Source: DASSFG01 sp035547915 (GTDB lineage: Bacteria; Planctomycetota; Planctomycetia; Pirellulales; JAICIG01). From it: a DNA stretch of 32,803 nucleotides. Location of the stretch: assembly GCA_035547915.1 (NCBI GenBank), contig DASZTS010000001.1, forward strand, positions 1 through 32,803. Direction: 5' to 3'. Below the pieces are notes generated by a model, which did not search any database, was not told where the DNA came from, and was given only the letters and a program-made list of their open reading frames with translations. Shown piece by piece: positions 1 to 12,500 of this stretch (positions are counted from its first letter, which is position 1; every line of letters starts with the position of its first letter). The position numbers and the translations under genes were made by a program.

Positions 1-545
1 GCCGTCGGAGCACGTCCCAGATACTGCTCGAAGAACGCCGTCGTCAGGTTCTGGTAGTACTCCACGCTGCTATCGAAACCGTTCACCACCTGGGCGCGGG
101 TCATCGTGCCCGAATCCAACTGGCCGGTCCAGTAGTTCAGACCCGTCGGGTCTGGGGCACGATTCAACAGACGCTCGTAGAGCGCCGTCACCCAGGCCGC
201 GTTCGGCGACAACGTCGGGTTCGCATTACCCGCCGAGGTGAAGAACTCCGGCGAGCTGATCATACCCGCGATCACCGGCTCCGGACCGCCGTAGCTCGTC
301 CAAACGCCGAACCAGTACGCCAGCCCCTGCGGGTCGGCTTGCCGCAACAGGAACTGCTGGTAGTAGTTCTCGATGATCGGATCCAGACGCTCCGGACTCT
401 CAAAGATCCCCTGCGCCACCACACTATACGGCTGACCCTGCTGGATCAGGTTCACCCAGTATTCCAGACCCTGGGTATCGGGCGGACGATCGAGAACCTG
501 GTTGTAGAGCTTCGTCACGATCGTGGCCTCGAACGAGGTAATCGT
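1..545 (-). repeat. DUF4214 array at the visible C-terminus of the giant protein
   Basis: Four DUF4214-type units can be read. The first contains LYNQVLDRPPDTQGLEYW, the second YYQQFLLRQADPQGLAYW, the third LYERLLNRAPDPTGLNYW. The fourth, FFEQYLGRAPT, is cut by the window edge. The pattern is a Y/F-x-x-x-L-x-R-x-x-D-x-x-G-L-x-Y-W helix pair. The neighbouring PKD protein ends with four such units and stops about 40 residues after the fourth core, so the giant gene probably ends soon beyond position 1. The family is common at the C-termini of secreted bacterial proteins and its function is unknown. Confidence 0.88.
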
Positions 546-3500
546 CACGGTCGCCACGTTGCTCACCAGGTGACCGTCCGTCACCTCGTAGGTAAAGCTG
601 TCCAGACCGTCGAACGTCGCTCCCTTGGTGTAGGTGAACGAGCCGTCCGCGTTGAGCGTCACCGTGCCGTTCGAGGCTTGGGTTACCAACTTGGCCGTGA
701 GCGCCAGGCCGCTCGGATCGGGATCGCCCGTGGTCACACCCTGGGTTACCGTGGCGGAACTGCTCGAACCGATGCTCAGCACGTAGGAGTGGTTGAGCGC
801 CGTCGGCGCCCCGAACACTTGGATCGTGAAGGTTTGCGGAGCCGAACTCGTGCCGCCGCTGTTCTGCAACGTCACCGAGAATGTTGCCGTACCGGTCTGC
901 CCGGCGGCGGGCGTATAGCTGAGCGTGCCGTTGGGGCTGATGCTCGGAGCGACCGCGAACAGGCTCTGATTGCTGGTGGAGTTCAGGCTCACCGCGAAGC
1001 TGACGCTTTCGTTCGACTGGCCCGGTCCGGGCGAGACACTGCTGGCCCACCCCGTAACGGTCTGCGGTCCCGAGTTGATCTGCACGAGTTGGTCCGGGCC
1101 CTTCGTGAACGACGGCGGCAGGTTCACCTGGTTCACCGTCACGGAGATGATGTCGTCGGCCGTGCCGCCGAAATCGTTGGTGGCCCGCAGATCGATGCTG
1201 GCCGTTCCGAAGACATCCGGCAAGAAATTGAGCGTCAACTGGGCCGTAGCGGGAGCCACGCCCGACAGACTGGCGGTCACCAGCCCCGGGTTCGTGTCGC
1301 CGGCAATCGAAAGCGTAAGCTGATCGCCAGGGTTCACATCGCTGAAGATCTGCGACAGGTCGCTGAACACCTGGTCGAACGCCTGAGTCTGCTCGTTGAC
1401 CGTGACGGCCGGCAGCGGATGAACCACACTCGGCGGAATCGTGATCTGATCGACTTTGACCTGGAAGGTCACGGGTTTCGAGGTATTGATGCCGCCATTG
1501 GCCGTGCCGCCGTTGTCGACCGCGACGACGGTAATCGACGCCGTGCCGAACTGGTTCTGGGCCGGAGTAAAGGTGAGCGTACCCAGCGGATCGACGGCCG
1601 GTTCACCCGTCGCCGTGAACAAGGACGGATTGGTATTGTTCGTAATCTGATAGGTGACGGTCTGGTTCGCCTCATTCGTACCGTCCCCTGGTGAAGTCAC
1701 TGCCCAACCGGGCACCGTGGTCAGGCCGCTGTTCTCGTTCACCTCTTGGTTGGGGCCGATGTGCGAGAAATACGGTGGATCGTTGACGAAGTTGGCGGTA
1801 ATGGTGAACGTCTGCGGCGCCGATGTGTTTTGGCCGCCGTTGGCCGTGCCACCGTTATTCAATGCCTCGATGGTGATCTGAGCCGAACCGCTCGTCTCAG
1901 GCGCCAGTGTATAGTTCAGCGTCGCGGTACCGCCTGCATTCACCGTGAGGTTCGGCGCCACCGAGAACAACGCCGGATTCGTATCGCCGGTCACGACGAA
2001 GTGCACCGTCTCGGCAGTCTGGTTGGCCGCCGGCGGGTACTGATCCGACTGGCTTACATTGGTCGCGAAATTGGTCACCGAGTGCGCCCCCGACGTGCCC
2101 GTGGCCGGCACCTGCGGATCGTATTCACTCACCGCCGGCGGATTGCTGGAGATGACGAAGCTGGGGGCCTGGTTCACGAAGGTCGCCGTGATGGTGAACG
2201 TCCGTATCGCCGAGGTATTGGCGCCGCCGTTGGCGGTACCGCCGTTGTCTTGCAGATCCATGCTGATTGTCGCCGACCCGCTCGCGTCGTGGTTGAGCGT
2301 GTAGGTCAGAGTACCGGTCGAATTGCCGCTCACGTAGGTGATGACCGGCGGTACGGCGAACAGGCCCGGATTGCTGTCGGTAATGATCTGCGAGATGATC
2401 GTCTGGCCCGCTTCGTTCGGCTCGGGTGGCACGTTCTGTGACGGGCTGACCGTGGCAAAGCCCACGATTGTCACCGGGGCCGAGTTTTCCAGCACAGCGG
2501 GCGGACTGGCGCTGACGGTGAACGTCGGAGCGTCATTGACAAAGTGAACGACGAGCGTCGCGTTGGCGATGTCGTCGCTGAACGGCAACGTCTCGCTGAC
2601 GTCACTTGCCACCGAGCTCAAGTCGACCGTACTGGCCGTACTTGCCGTCGAGGGCTGATCAAACCGGCCCGTGATCGAGTCAAACGTTTCGTCCCACGCG
2701 GCAAACGACAAGGTCGGAACCGCGCCGTCAGCCGTATCACCCGGATCACCGGCACTGAAGTTCGGATTGGGCACGAATCGCACCCAGTCGCTGGCATCCA
2801 GCAGCAACGCCGACGTCAGGCTGGTGGCCGGATTGATCGTCGTCGGCCAGGTCTTGCCACCGTCGAACGATACCTGCCAGTTGCCATTGCTCGTCTGGCT
2901 GACCCCAGTCACAGCGATGCCCAGCTTCGCGCCCGGAGCCCTGAGCGTGATGACGTCCGCGCCGGTCGACGTCAGCATCGATACGATCGACGAGCCGGCC
3001 GGCGAACCGGTGCCCTCCAAAGTGGATACGAAATGGATGGCATCGGTTGTATCGAGCAGCGGCGCGTCGTTGGCCGAAGTCACCGCGAGCGACGCGGTGG
3101 CGGTTAGAGCACTGAACGGCAGCGACCCACTGACGTCCCCGGCCACCGTGGTCAAATCGACGATCGTCGGCTTGGCGGCCGTCGAGGCCGTGTCGATGCC
3201 GCCGGTGATCGAATCGAACGTCTGGTCCCAAGCCTTGAACGAGATCGTCGGGTTCGGCCCAGCGTTGCTGTTGTATTCCGGATTCGGCAGGAACCGCACG
3301 AAGTCGCTGCCGTCGAGCAGCAGCGCCGTGGTAATGCCGGTGGTCGGCGAAATGGTCAACGGCCAAGTCGTGCCACCGTCAAACGACACCTGCCAGCTTC
3401 CGTTCGTCGTACCGGTGACCCCGGTGACCGCGATGCCCAGCTTCGAGCCAGCGGCCTTGATGTTGATGTCGCTGGCAAGCCCGCTGGTCGTGTTAGAAAT

Positions 3501-6500
3501 CTGAAAGCCGGGATCAGATGGTTCGCCGGTGAACCCGCTGCCGGCATTCTCGGGAATCGGTGCGAGCGTCACACTGGCTGATACCAGCGTGGGCGCGTCG
3601 TTGGCCGGCACGACCGACAACGTCGCCGTCGCGGTTTGAACCGGCAGTACGCCGGGCGTCGATTCACTGAAGGGGAGCGAACCACTGGGGTCGCTGGTCG
3701 CCAGAGTAAGATTGACTGTCGACAACTGGCCGGGTGTCGAGGGTGGGTCAATCTGGCTGGTAATCGGGTCGTAGGTCTGGTCCCAAGCGGCAAAGGAGAG
3801 CGTCGGCTCGGGCCCGACATTGTTGTTGAATTCCGGATTCGGCAGGAAGCGGAGCCAGTCGTTGCCATCGAGCAGCAACGCGCTCGACGTGCTGGTAGCC
3901 GGACTGATCGTCACCCAATTGCTGGGCACGGTCGCGGGCGCGACCGGAGGCAGCGCCCATTGCCACTGTCCGTTGGTCGTCCCAGTGACGCCCGTGACGG
4001 CGATTCCCAACTTAGCACCGGGCGCCTTGAGTGTCACCGCGCCGGCGATGCCGCCCGACGGATTGGAAATCTGGAAGCCGTTGTCGGCCGGTTCGCTGGG
4101 CAACCCCGTGCCTGCGTTTTCCGGAATCGCCGGCAACGTAACGGTGGTCGTTGTGAGCGTCGGCGCATTCAAACTCGGCGTGATGGTGAGTGTTGCGGTC
4201 GCCGCGGCCTTGTAGCTGCTGAACGGCCAAGTACCGCCCGAGCCGCGCACGGTCAGGTCGACCGTGGTACCGTCCGGGTCGAATCCGGCTTGCGATGCCG
4301 GTGGCGAAGTCGTCCCGTAATCGTATGTCCCATCCCAGGCAACGAACGTCAAGTCCTCGATACCACTGACCTTGGGGTTCGGCAGGTACCGCACCCAGTC
4401 GGTGGCGTGGAGCAACAAGGCGTTACTCGGCGAAACATTCGGGAACGTGGTCCACGTGACACCACCGTCCAACGAGTATTGCCAGGCCCCCGTGGATGCG
4501 TCACCGGCCCCAATGCCGGTGATCGCGATACCGGGGATCGCGAACTGCGCGTTGAACTGGATGGCCCCCACGCCGCCGCTCGCCAGCATGACGCTGATCG
4601 GCGAGCCGGGGTCGGCTGTGGCCCCAGGCAGCCCCGTTCCGGCGTTCTCGGGAATGGTGACGAAGCTGAACGCCCGCGCATTGTCGAGTGTGGGCGCGTC
4701 GTTGACTGGCGTCACCGGGAGGGTCGCGGTGGCAATCTGAACCGGCAACGTGCCAGGCGTCGTTTCGCTGAAGGGCAGCGTACCGCCAGGATCGCTGCCT
4801 GCTGTGGCTTTGGTCAGGTTGACGGTCACGAGTGCCGCCGGTGTCGAAGCAACGTCGGGCGCACCCCCATTCAGCGCATCGCCGGTTTGGTCCCAGGCGG
4901 CAAATGCGATCGTGGGCGCCGGCCCCAGCGTATCGTTGAATTGAGGATTGGGCAGGAAGCGCACCCAGTCGCTGCCATCGAGCAGCAATGCGCTGGACAG
5001 ACTCGTTGTCGACGCGATGGTGTTCCAGTTCGTATCGTCGGTCGACCACTGCCACAAACCATTGGCATCGTTCACACCCGTAACGGCGATTCCCAGCTTC
5101 CCGTCGATGGCGTTGATCTTGACGTAGCTGGCCAAACCATTGATGGGATCGGAGATCTGGAAACCGTTGTCCGCCGGTTCGTTGACGCCGATCCCCGAAT
5201 CTTGAAGGAGAGACGGCAGCGTAATGCTGGTGGACGTCAAGTGCGGGGCATCCATCGCCGGTGTCACCGGCAGCGTCAGCGTGGCAGTCTGGACGGGGAG
5301 CGTGCCAGGGGACGATTCGCTAAAGGGCAACGAGCCGCCAGGATCGCTGCCGGCAGTGGCCTTCGTCAGGTCCACGATGGTCGGCGACGTCGGCGTCGAC
5401 GGCGCGTCAGTAGCGCCAGCCGGGTTCAATGCGTCGCCCGTTTCGTCCCACGCGGCGAACGTGAGGGTCGGCGCGGGTCCGATGGCGTCATTGAACTCAG
5501 GATTCGGCAGGAACCGTACCCAATCGCTGCCGTCGAGCAACAGGGCGGTCGCCAAGGTGGTCGTCGAAGGAATCGTGTTCCAGTTAACGTCATCGGTCGA
5601 CCATTGCCATGAGCCATGCGCCGAATCGCTGGCGCCCATGCGCGTGACGGCAATGCCCAATTTGCCATCGATGGCATGGATCTGGACGTAGTTCGCCAGA
5701 CCGCTGGTCGGGTTGGAAATCTGGAATCCGTTGTCACCTGGTTCATTGCCACCGCCGCCGGCATCCTCGGGGATGGCTTGCAGAGTGATGCTGCTCGTCG
5801 TCAAGTGAGGCGCGTCCAAGGCGGGCGTCACCGGTATGGTGAGGGTCGCCGTCTGCACCGGCAAAACGCTGGGCGACGATTCGCTGAAGGGAAGCGTGCC
5901 GCCCGGGTCGCTGCCCGCGGTCGCTTTCGCCAGGTCGACGACGGTTGGGGTGGTCGGCGTCGAAGGTACATCCGCGGCACCGCCCACGTTTAGGGCATCG
6001 CCCGTCTCGTCCCAGGCGGCGAATGTGAGCGTGGGGGCCGAACCGACGGCATCACTGAACTCGGGGTTCGGCAGATATCGCACCCAGTCGTTGCCGTCGA
6101 GGAGCAACGCGCTGGCCAAGCTGGTCGTCGAGGGAATCGTGTTCCAGTTCGTATCGTCCGTCGACCATTGCCACGACCCGTGTGTCGAGTCGGTGCTTCC
6201 CATGCTCGTGACCGCGATCCCCAGCTTGCCGTCGATCGCATTGATCTTGATGTCGTTCGCCAAGCCGCTGGTCGGATTGGAAATCTGGAAGCCGTTGTCC
6301 GCCGGTTCGCCACCGCCGCTGCCGGCATCCTCGGGAATGGCCGGGAAGGTGATGCTGGTCTTCGTCAATTTCGGCGCGTCCATCGCCGGCGTGACCGGAA
6401 TGGTCAGGATGGCGGTCTGAACCGGCAATACCGTCGGGGACGATTCACTGAAGGGCAACGAGCCGCTCGGGTCGCTGCCGGCCGTGGCCAGGGTCAGATT

Positions 6501-9500
6501 GACGGTCGTGAGGTGGCCCGGCGTAGAGGCTGCATCGACATTGCCGCCGGTGAGTGCATCGAATGTCTGGTCCCAGGCCGCGAAGGTAAGCGTGGGGGCC
6601 GGCCCGACAGCGTCATTGAACTCGGGGTTGGGCAGGAACCGCACCCAGTCGTTGCCGTCGAGGAGCAGGGCACTTGCCGTATTGGTTGTCGAGGGGATGG
6701 CGTTCCAGTTCGTGTCGTCCGTCGACCACTGCCACGCTCCGTCGGTCGAGTCAGCGGCGCCCATGCCCGTGACGGCGATGCCCAGTTTACCGTCGGCGGA
6801 GTTGATCTTGATGTCGTTCGCCAAGCCGCTGGTCGGATTAGAGATCTGGAAACCGTTGTCCGCCGGTTCGCCACCGCCGCTGCCGGCATCCTCGGGAATG
6901 GCCGACAAGTTGATACTCGTGACGGTCAATTTCGGAGCGTCCATGGCAGCCGTGACGGTCACCGAGGCCGTCCCCGTGTTGACGCTGAATGGCCATGAAC
7001 CACCCGTGCCCCGGACCGTCAGATCGACGGTCGTGCCGTCTTGGTCGGGACCGCCGGTCAAGGCGTCGTCGGTGCCGTCCCAGGCGGTAAAGCCGATCTG
7101 CGCCGAGCCGGAGAATTCGTGGTTCGGCAGGAACCGCACAAGATCGTTGTTACTGAGCAACAGCGCGTTAGCCGCGCCCACCGCGGGGAAATTGACCCAC
7201 GTTGTGGTGCCGCTGAGCTCGTATTGCCACGTACCGTTCGTGGAGCCGGCGGCGAATACGGCGATGCCCGGGACGGCGCCAGGGGCCGTAAACGTCACCG
7301 CCCCCGCCCCGCCGGAGGCCAGCAAGTTGCCGACGGTCACACCGTTATCGGAAGGTTCGTTGGTGCCGGTGGCGCCCGCATTTTCTTGGATCGAGCCGAA
7401 CGTGAACGGCGGACTTCCATTGATCGTCGGCGCGTCGTTGGCTGCCGTGACCGTGATGTCGACGGTGGCGGTGTTCGTCAACGGGCCGCCCGCCCCGACA
7501 TTGCCATTATCGTTGGTGAAGAACGTTAGCTCGGCGGTGCCACTGAATTCGACATTTTCCATGAACTCCAGTGTGCTCAACGCCTGGTTGATCGCGGGTA
7601 GGGTCCCGCTGAAGGCAAGCACCGTCGGCGTATTGGTCTGGAAGGTCAGGCCGGCGGTGTTGCCCATCAACTCGATGGAGCCCGCAGTAGACGGGATGCT
7701 GCCGCTGGTAAGCGTCGTGAGCGTGATCTTCTCGTTGAAGATCGCGGTACTCAGGTACGGGTTCAAAAGCGCGCCGCCGAAGGCCGCCGGATTGACGTCG
7801 CCCGGCGAAAGCGGCAAATTCATCACGTCGCCATCGTTCACCGTCACCTGGTTGTTGTTCGCGGCGGAAAACACCACAGGGACGTTTTCGTCTGTCGTTA
7901 CATTGAGCGGCGCGGTCACCGTCGTACCGTTCACCGCCAGGTACGGCGGGGTATTGAGCTGCGTCACGTTGAACGCGACCGTGGCCGTGCTCGTGAGGGC
8001 GGGCGGCGGCGAGTTTCCGTCATCGTCCACGCTGATGGTTAGCATGGCCGGCATGGCATAGGTCGTGCTGTCGAAATTGGCCTCGGGCGTGTAGACCAAC
8101 CCATCCAGAGCGGTGTCGAGGCCGGGCGTTGGCGGCACAGTGCTCGGATCGCCCAAGGGCGCAGTGATGGTGATCGTCCCCGTGCCGTTGCCGATCGTGA
8201 TGCCGGTGGGATCACTGTTCGGCAGCACGCCGATCTGCTGCAATCCTTGCAAGGCTGTGCTACTGAGCGAGAGTGTGCCGTTGTTCGCGGTGATCGTGAG
8301 CGTTTCGCTGCCGCCGCCGGAGTCCACGTCGAAGATGTTGATGGCGTCGCCCAAACCTTGGGCGAATGTGACCGAACTGTTCTCGGTGACCGTCGGCAAC
8401 GTGGTGGTCGTGCCGTTGGCGTTCACCCCGTTTATCGTGATCAACGGCGCCGTATTGGTGTTGTTACCGAGCAGCACGCGGAAATGCGTGTAACCATCGG
8501 CCGCGTTGGCTTGCAAAAGATTGCCCGCGCGATCGGTGATGCCCACCGGAGTAGCCTTGGTGTTGTACGGATCGAACTGGTTGCCGTTGTCGAGGTAGAT
8601 GTCGTACTGGTGCCCGTTCAACCACACGCCGCTGGCCGCCACCAGATGGATGATGTGATTGTTGTTGTCGTAATTGAAGAAGTAATCGACACCCGGGGTC
8701 AGCAGGTGGCCGTCCTCGACAACGTCGATTTCGCTGGCCACCACACTGGCGTCGTAGACGCCCGGCCCCGTGCCGTCGCTGAGCTGGATGCTGAATTCGG
8801 TAGGGCTCTGGCCGCGGATGAACACCGTATTGGTCGCGGTGCTCAGATTGTTCGAGCTGGTGGGATCCGGCGCCAGCAGAGAGGCTGTCGGCCCCGCGAC
8901 GGCCGCGTGCTCGACGGCGCCGCGATCGATGAAGACGTTGTTACCCAAACCGGGGAAGAGCTTCGGTGCGCTCGGATCGGCAACGCGCAACTGCCCGTAC
9001 AGGTCGTAGGAGGGCGCGATGATGGGCGACGGCGCGACGCCCAGTGGCGCGGTAACCGAAGTAATCGCCGTGCGGTCCTGCAAACTGTTGATCGAGCTGT
9101 CGATCGCTACGGAGTTCGACTGGAGATAGAAGTTGGCGGTGCTGGGGTTCGTACTGGGATTGATGAACGTGTTCGACGCGGGCCCCTGAAGCTGCGTGAA
9201 TAGGCCCGGGGTTTCGGCGAACGCGCCCGTGCCAATATTGCTGGTGACGCCGTCATTTTGGTAGAGATTTTCACCCACGACCGGCGGCGAGGCGAGATTT
9301 TGCGACGAGCTGTCGACGCTGATTCCCGTGTTGAGATTGACGAGCAGGTTGTTCAATACGGTCGGGCTGGCATTGTTGGAAACGAGAATGCCGGTACCTT
9401 GGCCCACGCCCACGCCGGTGCCCGAGATGTCAGCACCGTAAACGGTGTTATTGACAATCTTGCCAAATGGAATGGCGCCTTCGGCGGCAGCGGTGGGAGT

Positions 9501-12500
9501 TCCCGCGAAGCTGATGCCGGCACCCGTCGCCGAGACGCCGTAGATCAGGTTGTCTTCGATCACGACGCCGCGCGTCAGATTGCTGCTGTCCAGGGTGGGT
9601 GTATTGACGACGCCGCCTGGGTAGGGAATGGTGGCACCGCTCGCGTTGTAGGGCACGCCTTCGGCCGTGATGCCGTTTTGCGAGGAGTTGCTGATCTGGT
9701 TGCCCGCCAGGATGATTTCGCCCTGCGGCCGCGGTACGGTCACATCGCCCTGCACGCTCGGGAACGGCACGTAGGATGTCTGGCCACTTGTCGAAAAGAG
9801 CTGATCGATACCGGGATCGAGCGATTGGTCAAAGAACCCGTAATTGATCACATGGTTCAGCGGATCGACCTCGACCGTACCGGCGCCGCTGGCGAAGCCG
9901 GGCGCAGCCGCCGTGACGGTGACATCGCGCACGATGTCGGGGATGAAATGATCGAGCGCGGTGATCGTGAACGTGGCCGACGTCTGACCGGCAGGAATCG
10001 TTATCTGAATTGCGCCGACGTCGACAAAACTGAGCGTATTGCCGCCGAACACGGTGCCGACGAGCGTATCCTCGCCACCGGCGGCGCTACCGCGATAGAC
10101 GTTGTAACCCGTGGCGCCGGCCACGGCGCTCCAGTTGAGTGTGACCGTACCGTCGGGCCCGACGACCGTGGCCGGTACCTCGTTGCTGGCCTTGGTCTCG
10201 CCGTCCGCGGTCTTGGCGGTGATCTCATAGTAATACGTGCCCGTGGCCAGGTTGCCGCCCGTTGCGGCGGGCACCGCGCTGGTCAGGCTGGGAGCAGGCA
10301 CCGTGGCCGTGTTCGTCGCGGGCGGCGTCGCCGAGGTACTGCTGGCCCCTTGGTCGGTGAACGTAACCGTTGCGTTGCCAAGCACGGTCCCTGCGAGGAT
10401 GTTTTCCACGCCACTGGCGGAGCCACGATAGATATTGTATCCCGTCGCTCCCGGCACCACGTTCCAACTGATTGTCACCTCGCCGGGGCCAGGCGCCGAT
10501 ATGGTAGCCAACTGCTCGTTGCTGGCGGTGGTTTCACCCGCGGCCGTCGTGGCGGTGACGACATAGTAATACGTGCCGGCCGCGAGAGTGCCCGCCAATG
10601 AGTCGGCAATCGCCGGCGCCTGCACCGGTACGGCGATGGTGGCCGTGTTCGCGGGCGGCGGAGAAGCCGGTGCGGCGCCACCGCTGATGGTCACCGCCTC
10701 CGGATCGGAGTTCACCAAGGTGACCGTCATCGGCTGGTCGACGGGGGTGTTGCGACTGACCGTGGCGACATACGACGCCTGGCTCGAGCCGCCGATAATG
10801 ACCGTACCCGGCGTGATGTCGACCGACAGCGCCGGCGCATCATTATCATCGGGGGTGTTCAGCGCGGGATCTTCGCTCGCGGGCAAGATGTCGACGGCCG
10901 CGGAGATCGGGTTCAGGTTTCCGCCGGTCGCGGTGAAGATGACCGTGTTCGGGTACTCGGCCACCGACGAATCCTCCACGGTGACGTCGACGGTCGCCGA
11001 TGCTTTTCCATCCGGAATGGTCACCTGGGTCGTGCTGGCGGCGACGCCCGAGTCGCCCGTGAGCAGCACGCCGTTCGGATCGCTGCTGGTGACCGACACG
11101 GTCAAGTCACCTACCAACGGCCCGTCGCGAGTGATCGTCAGTTCCTTGTGCACGGTGCCCGCGTCGTCGGTCAGCGTCGACGAAGTCGCGGTCACCGTCA
11201 GGTCGCCGACGGCGCTGGCAATGAATGTGCCGCGGCCCATCGTGCCGGCCACCAACAACTGTTCGCTGGCCACGTACTCGAGGCTGTAGACGGGAACATG
11301 CGGCATGCCGCTGGCGTAGCGCGACCATGTCTCGGTGGTCAGCCCCCCGTTGGGTATCGACAAATCGTAAACGCCGTCCTGGGTGCCGACGAAGAGCGTG
11401 CCGCTCGACGTGCCCGGCGCAAAGGCGATCGAATAGGGGCTGGCCGTCAGTGAGGTCAAGCTCCCCGCGCCAGTGCCCGTGATGTTCGCAAACGTGTTTC
11501 CGCCGTCGGTGGTCATCCAGATGCGCCCGTTGGCGTCGGCCACGAAGGCACGCTTCCAGTTGTCGGGATCGACCGTGATGGCCATCACGGTCCCGCCCGT
11601 GTAGGCTGTATTGTTCAAGAGACCGTTGGCGGTGCTGCGCAGGAGCACTTGCGAGTTCGAGCCCACCCAGATCACATCCGGGTTGTTTTGGGCGCCATAG
11701 GCCATCGGCGCCCCGGTGATCGAGTTGTTGGTGAGCGGGAACGTATTGGAGAGTACTTCCGAGAAATCGTTACCACCGTCGAACGACTCCCAGAGCGCGT
11801 CCTCACCTCCGATCAGCATGCGGGTCGGATCGACGGAGTTGAGCACGATGGGAACGACAAACGGGAAGAAGTCGACGTCGCCCAAGAAGGCGTTTTGCGA
11901 CGGTACGAACAGAAACGGAAGCGTAACGTTGGTCACCTGGCCGGCGGCGTTGTAGGTGGTGGCCGTAAGGTCGCCGGGGAACATGTTGGTCGACAGGTCG
12001 GCGCTAGTGTAGCGGATCGATTGGAAGGGGCTGCTGTTGTCGACGTTAACCGAGCCGCCGTCGCCTTCGTTGCCGCCCGTTTCCGACCAGACAGGGTTGC
12101 CAACACTGGATTGTTCAGGCGTGCCCGTGTCTTGGTTGCCGGCCAACACGGTGTTGGTGAGCGAGTCGAAGGCAACGTTGTGGCTTTCGCTGACCTGCAA
12201 ATTGCCGATCATCGAATACCAGTCGCCCAGGACGGCACTGGTGGTGCTGGTGACGGAAGGATCGGTGAGCCGGTAAATGCCGCCATCGTCGACTTCCAAG
12301 AGATTGCCGTCCGCGTCGAACGCCAGATGTCGCGAGTCGGCATGAGGCGCGGTATCGCTGGCGGTGTCGTCGTTGGTGATGGGGGTCCACTGACTGGCCA
12401 GTGGTTGGGAGGCATCGCCACGGAAAAGACGACCCGTGTAATTGGTGGCGCCGATTGAGTTCGGCCAACTGAAGATGCCTGGATCACCCGGGCCCGGCTG

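Noticed and set aside
3636..5612. 658-residue open frame on the plus strand
   Set aside because: Antisense to the tandem repeat array; its own repeats mirror those of the minus-strand protein.
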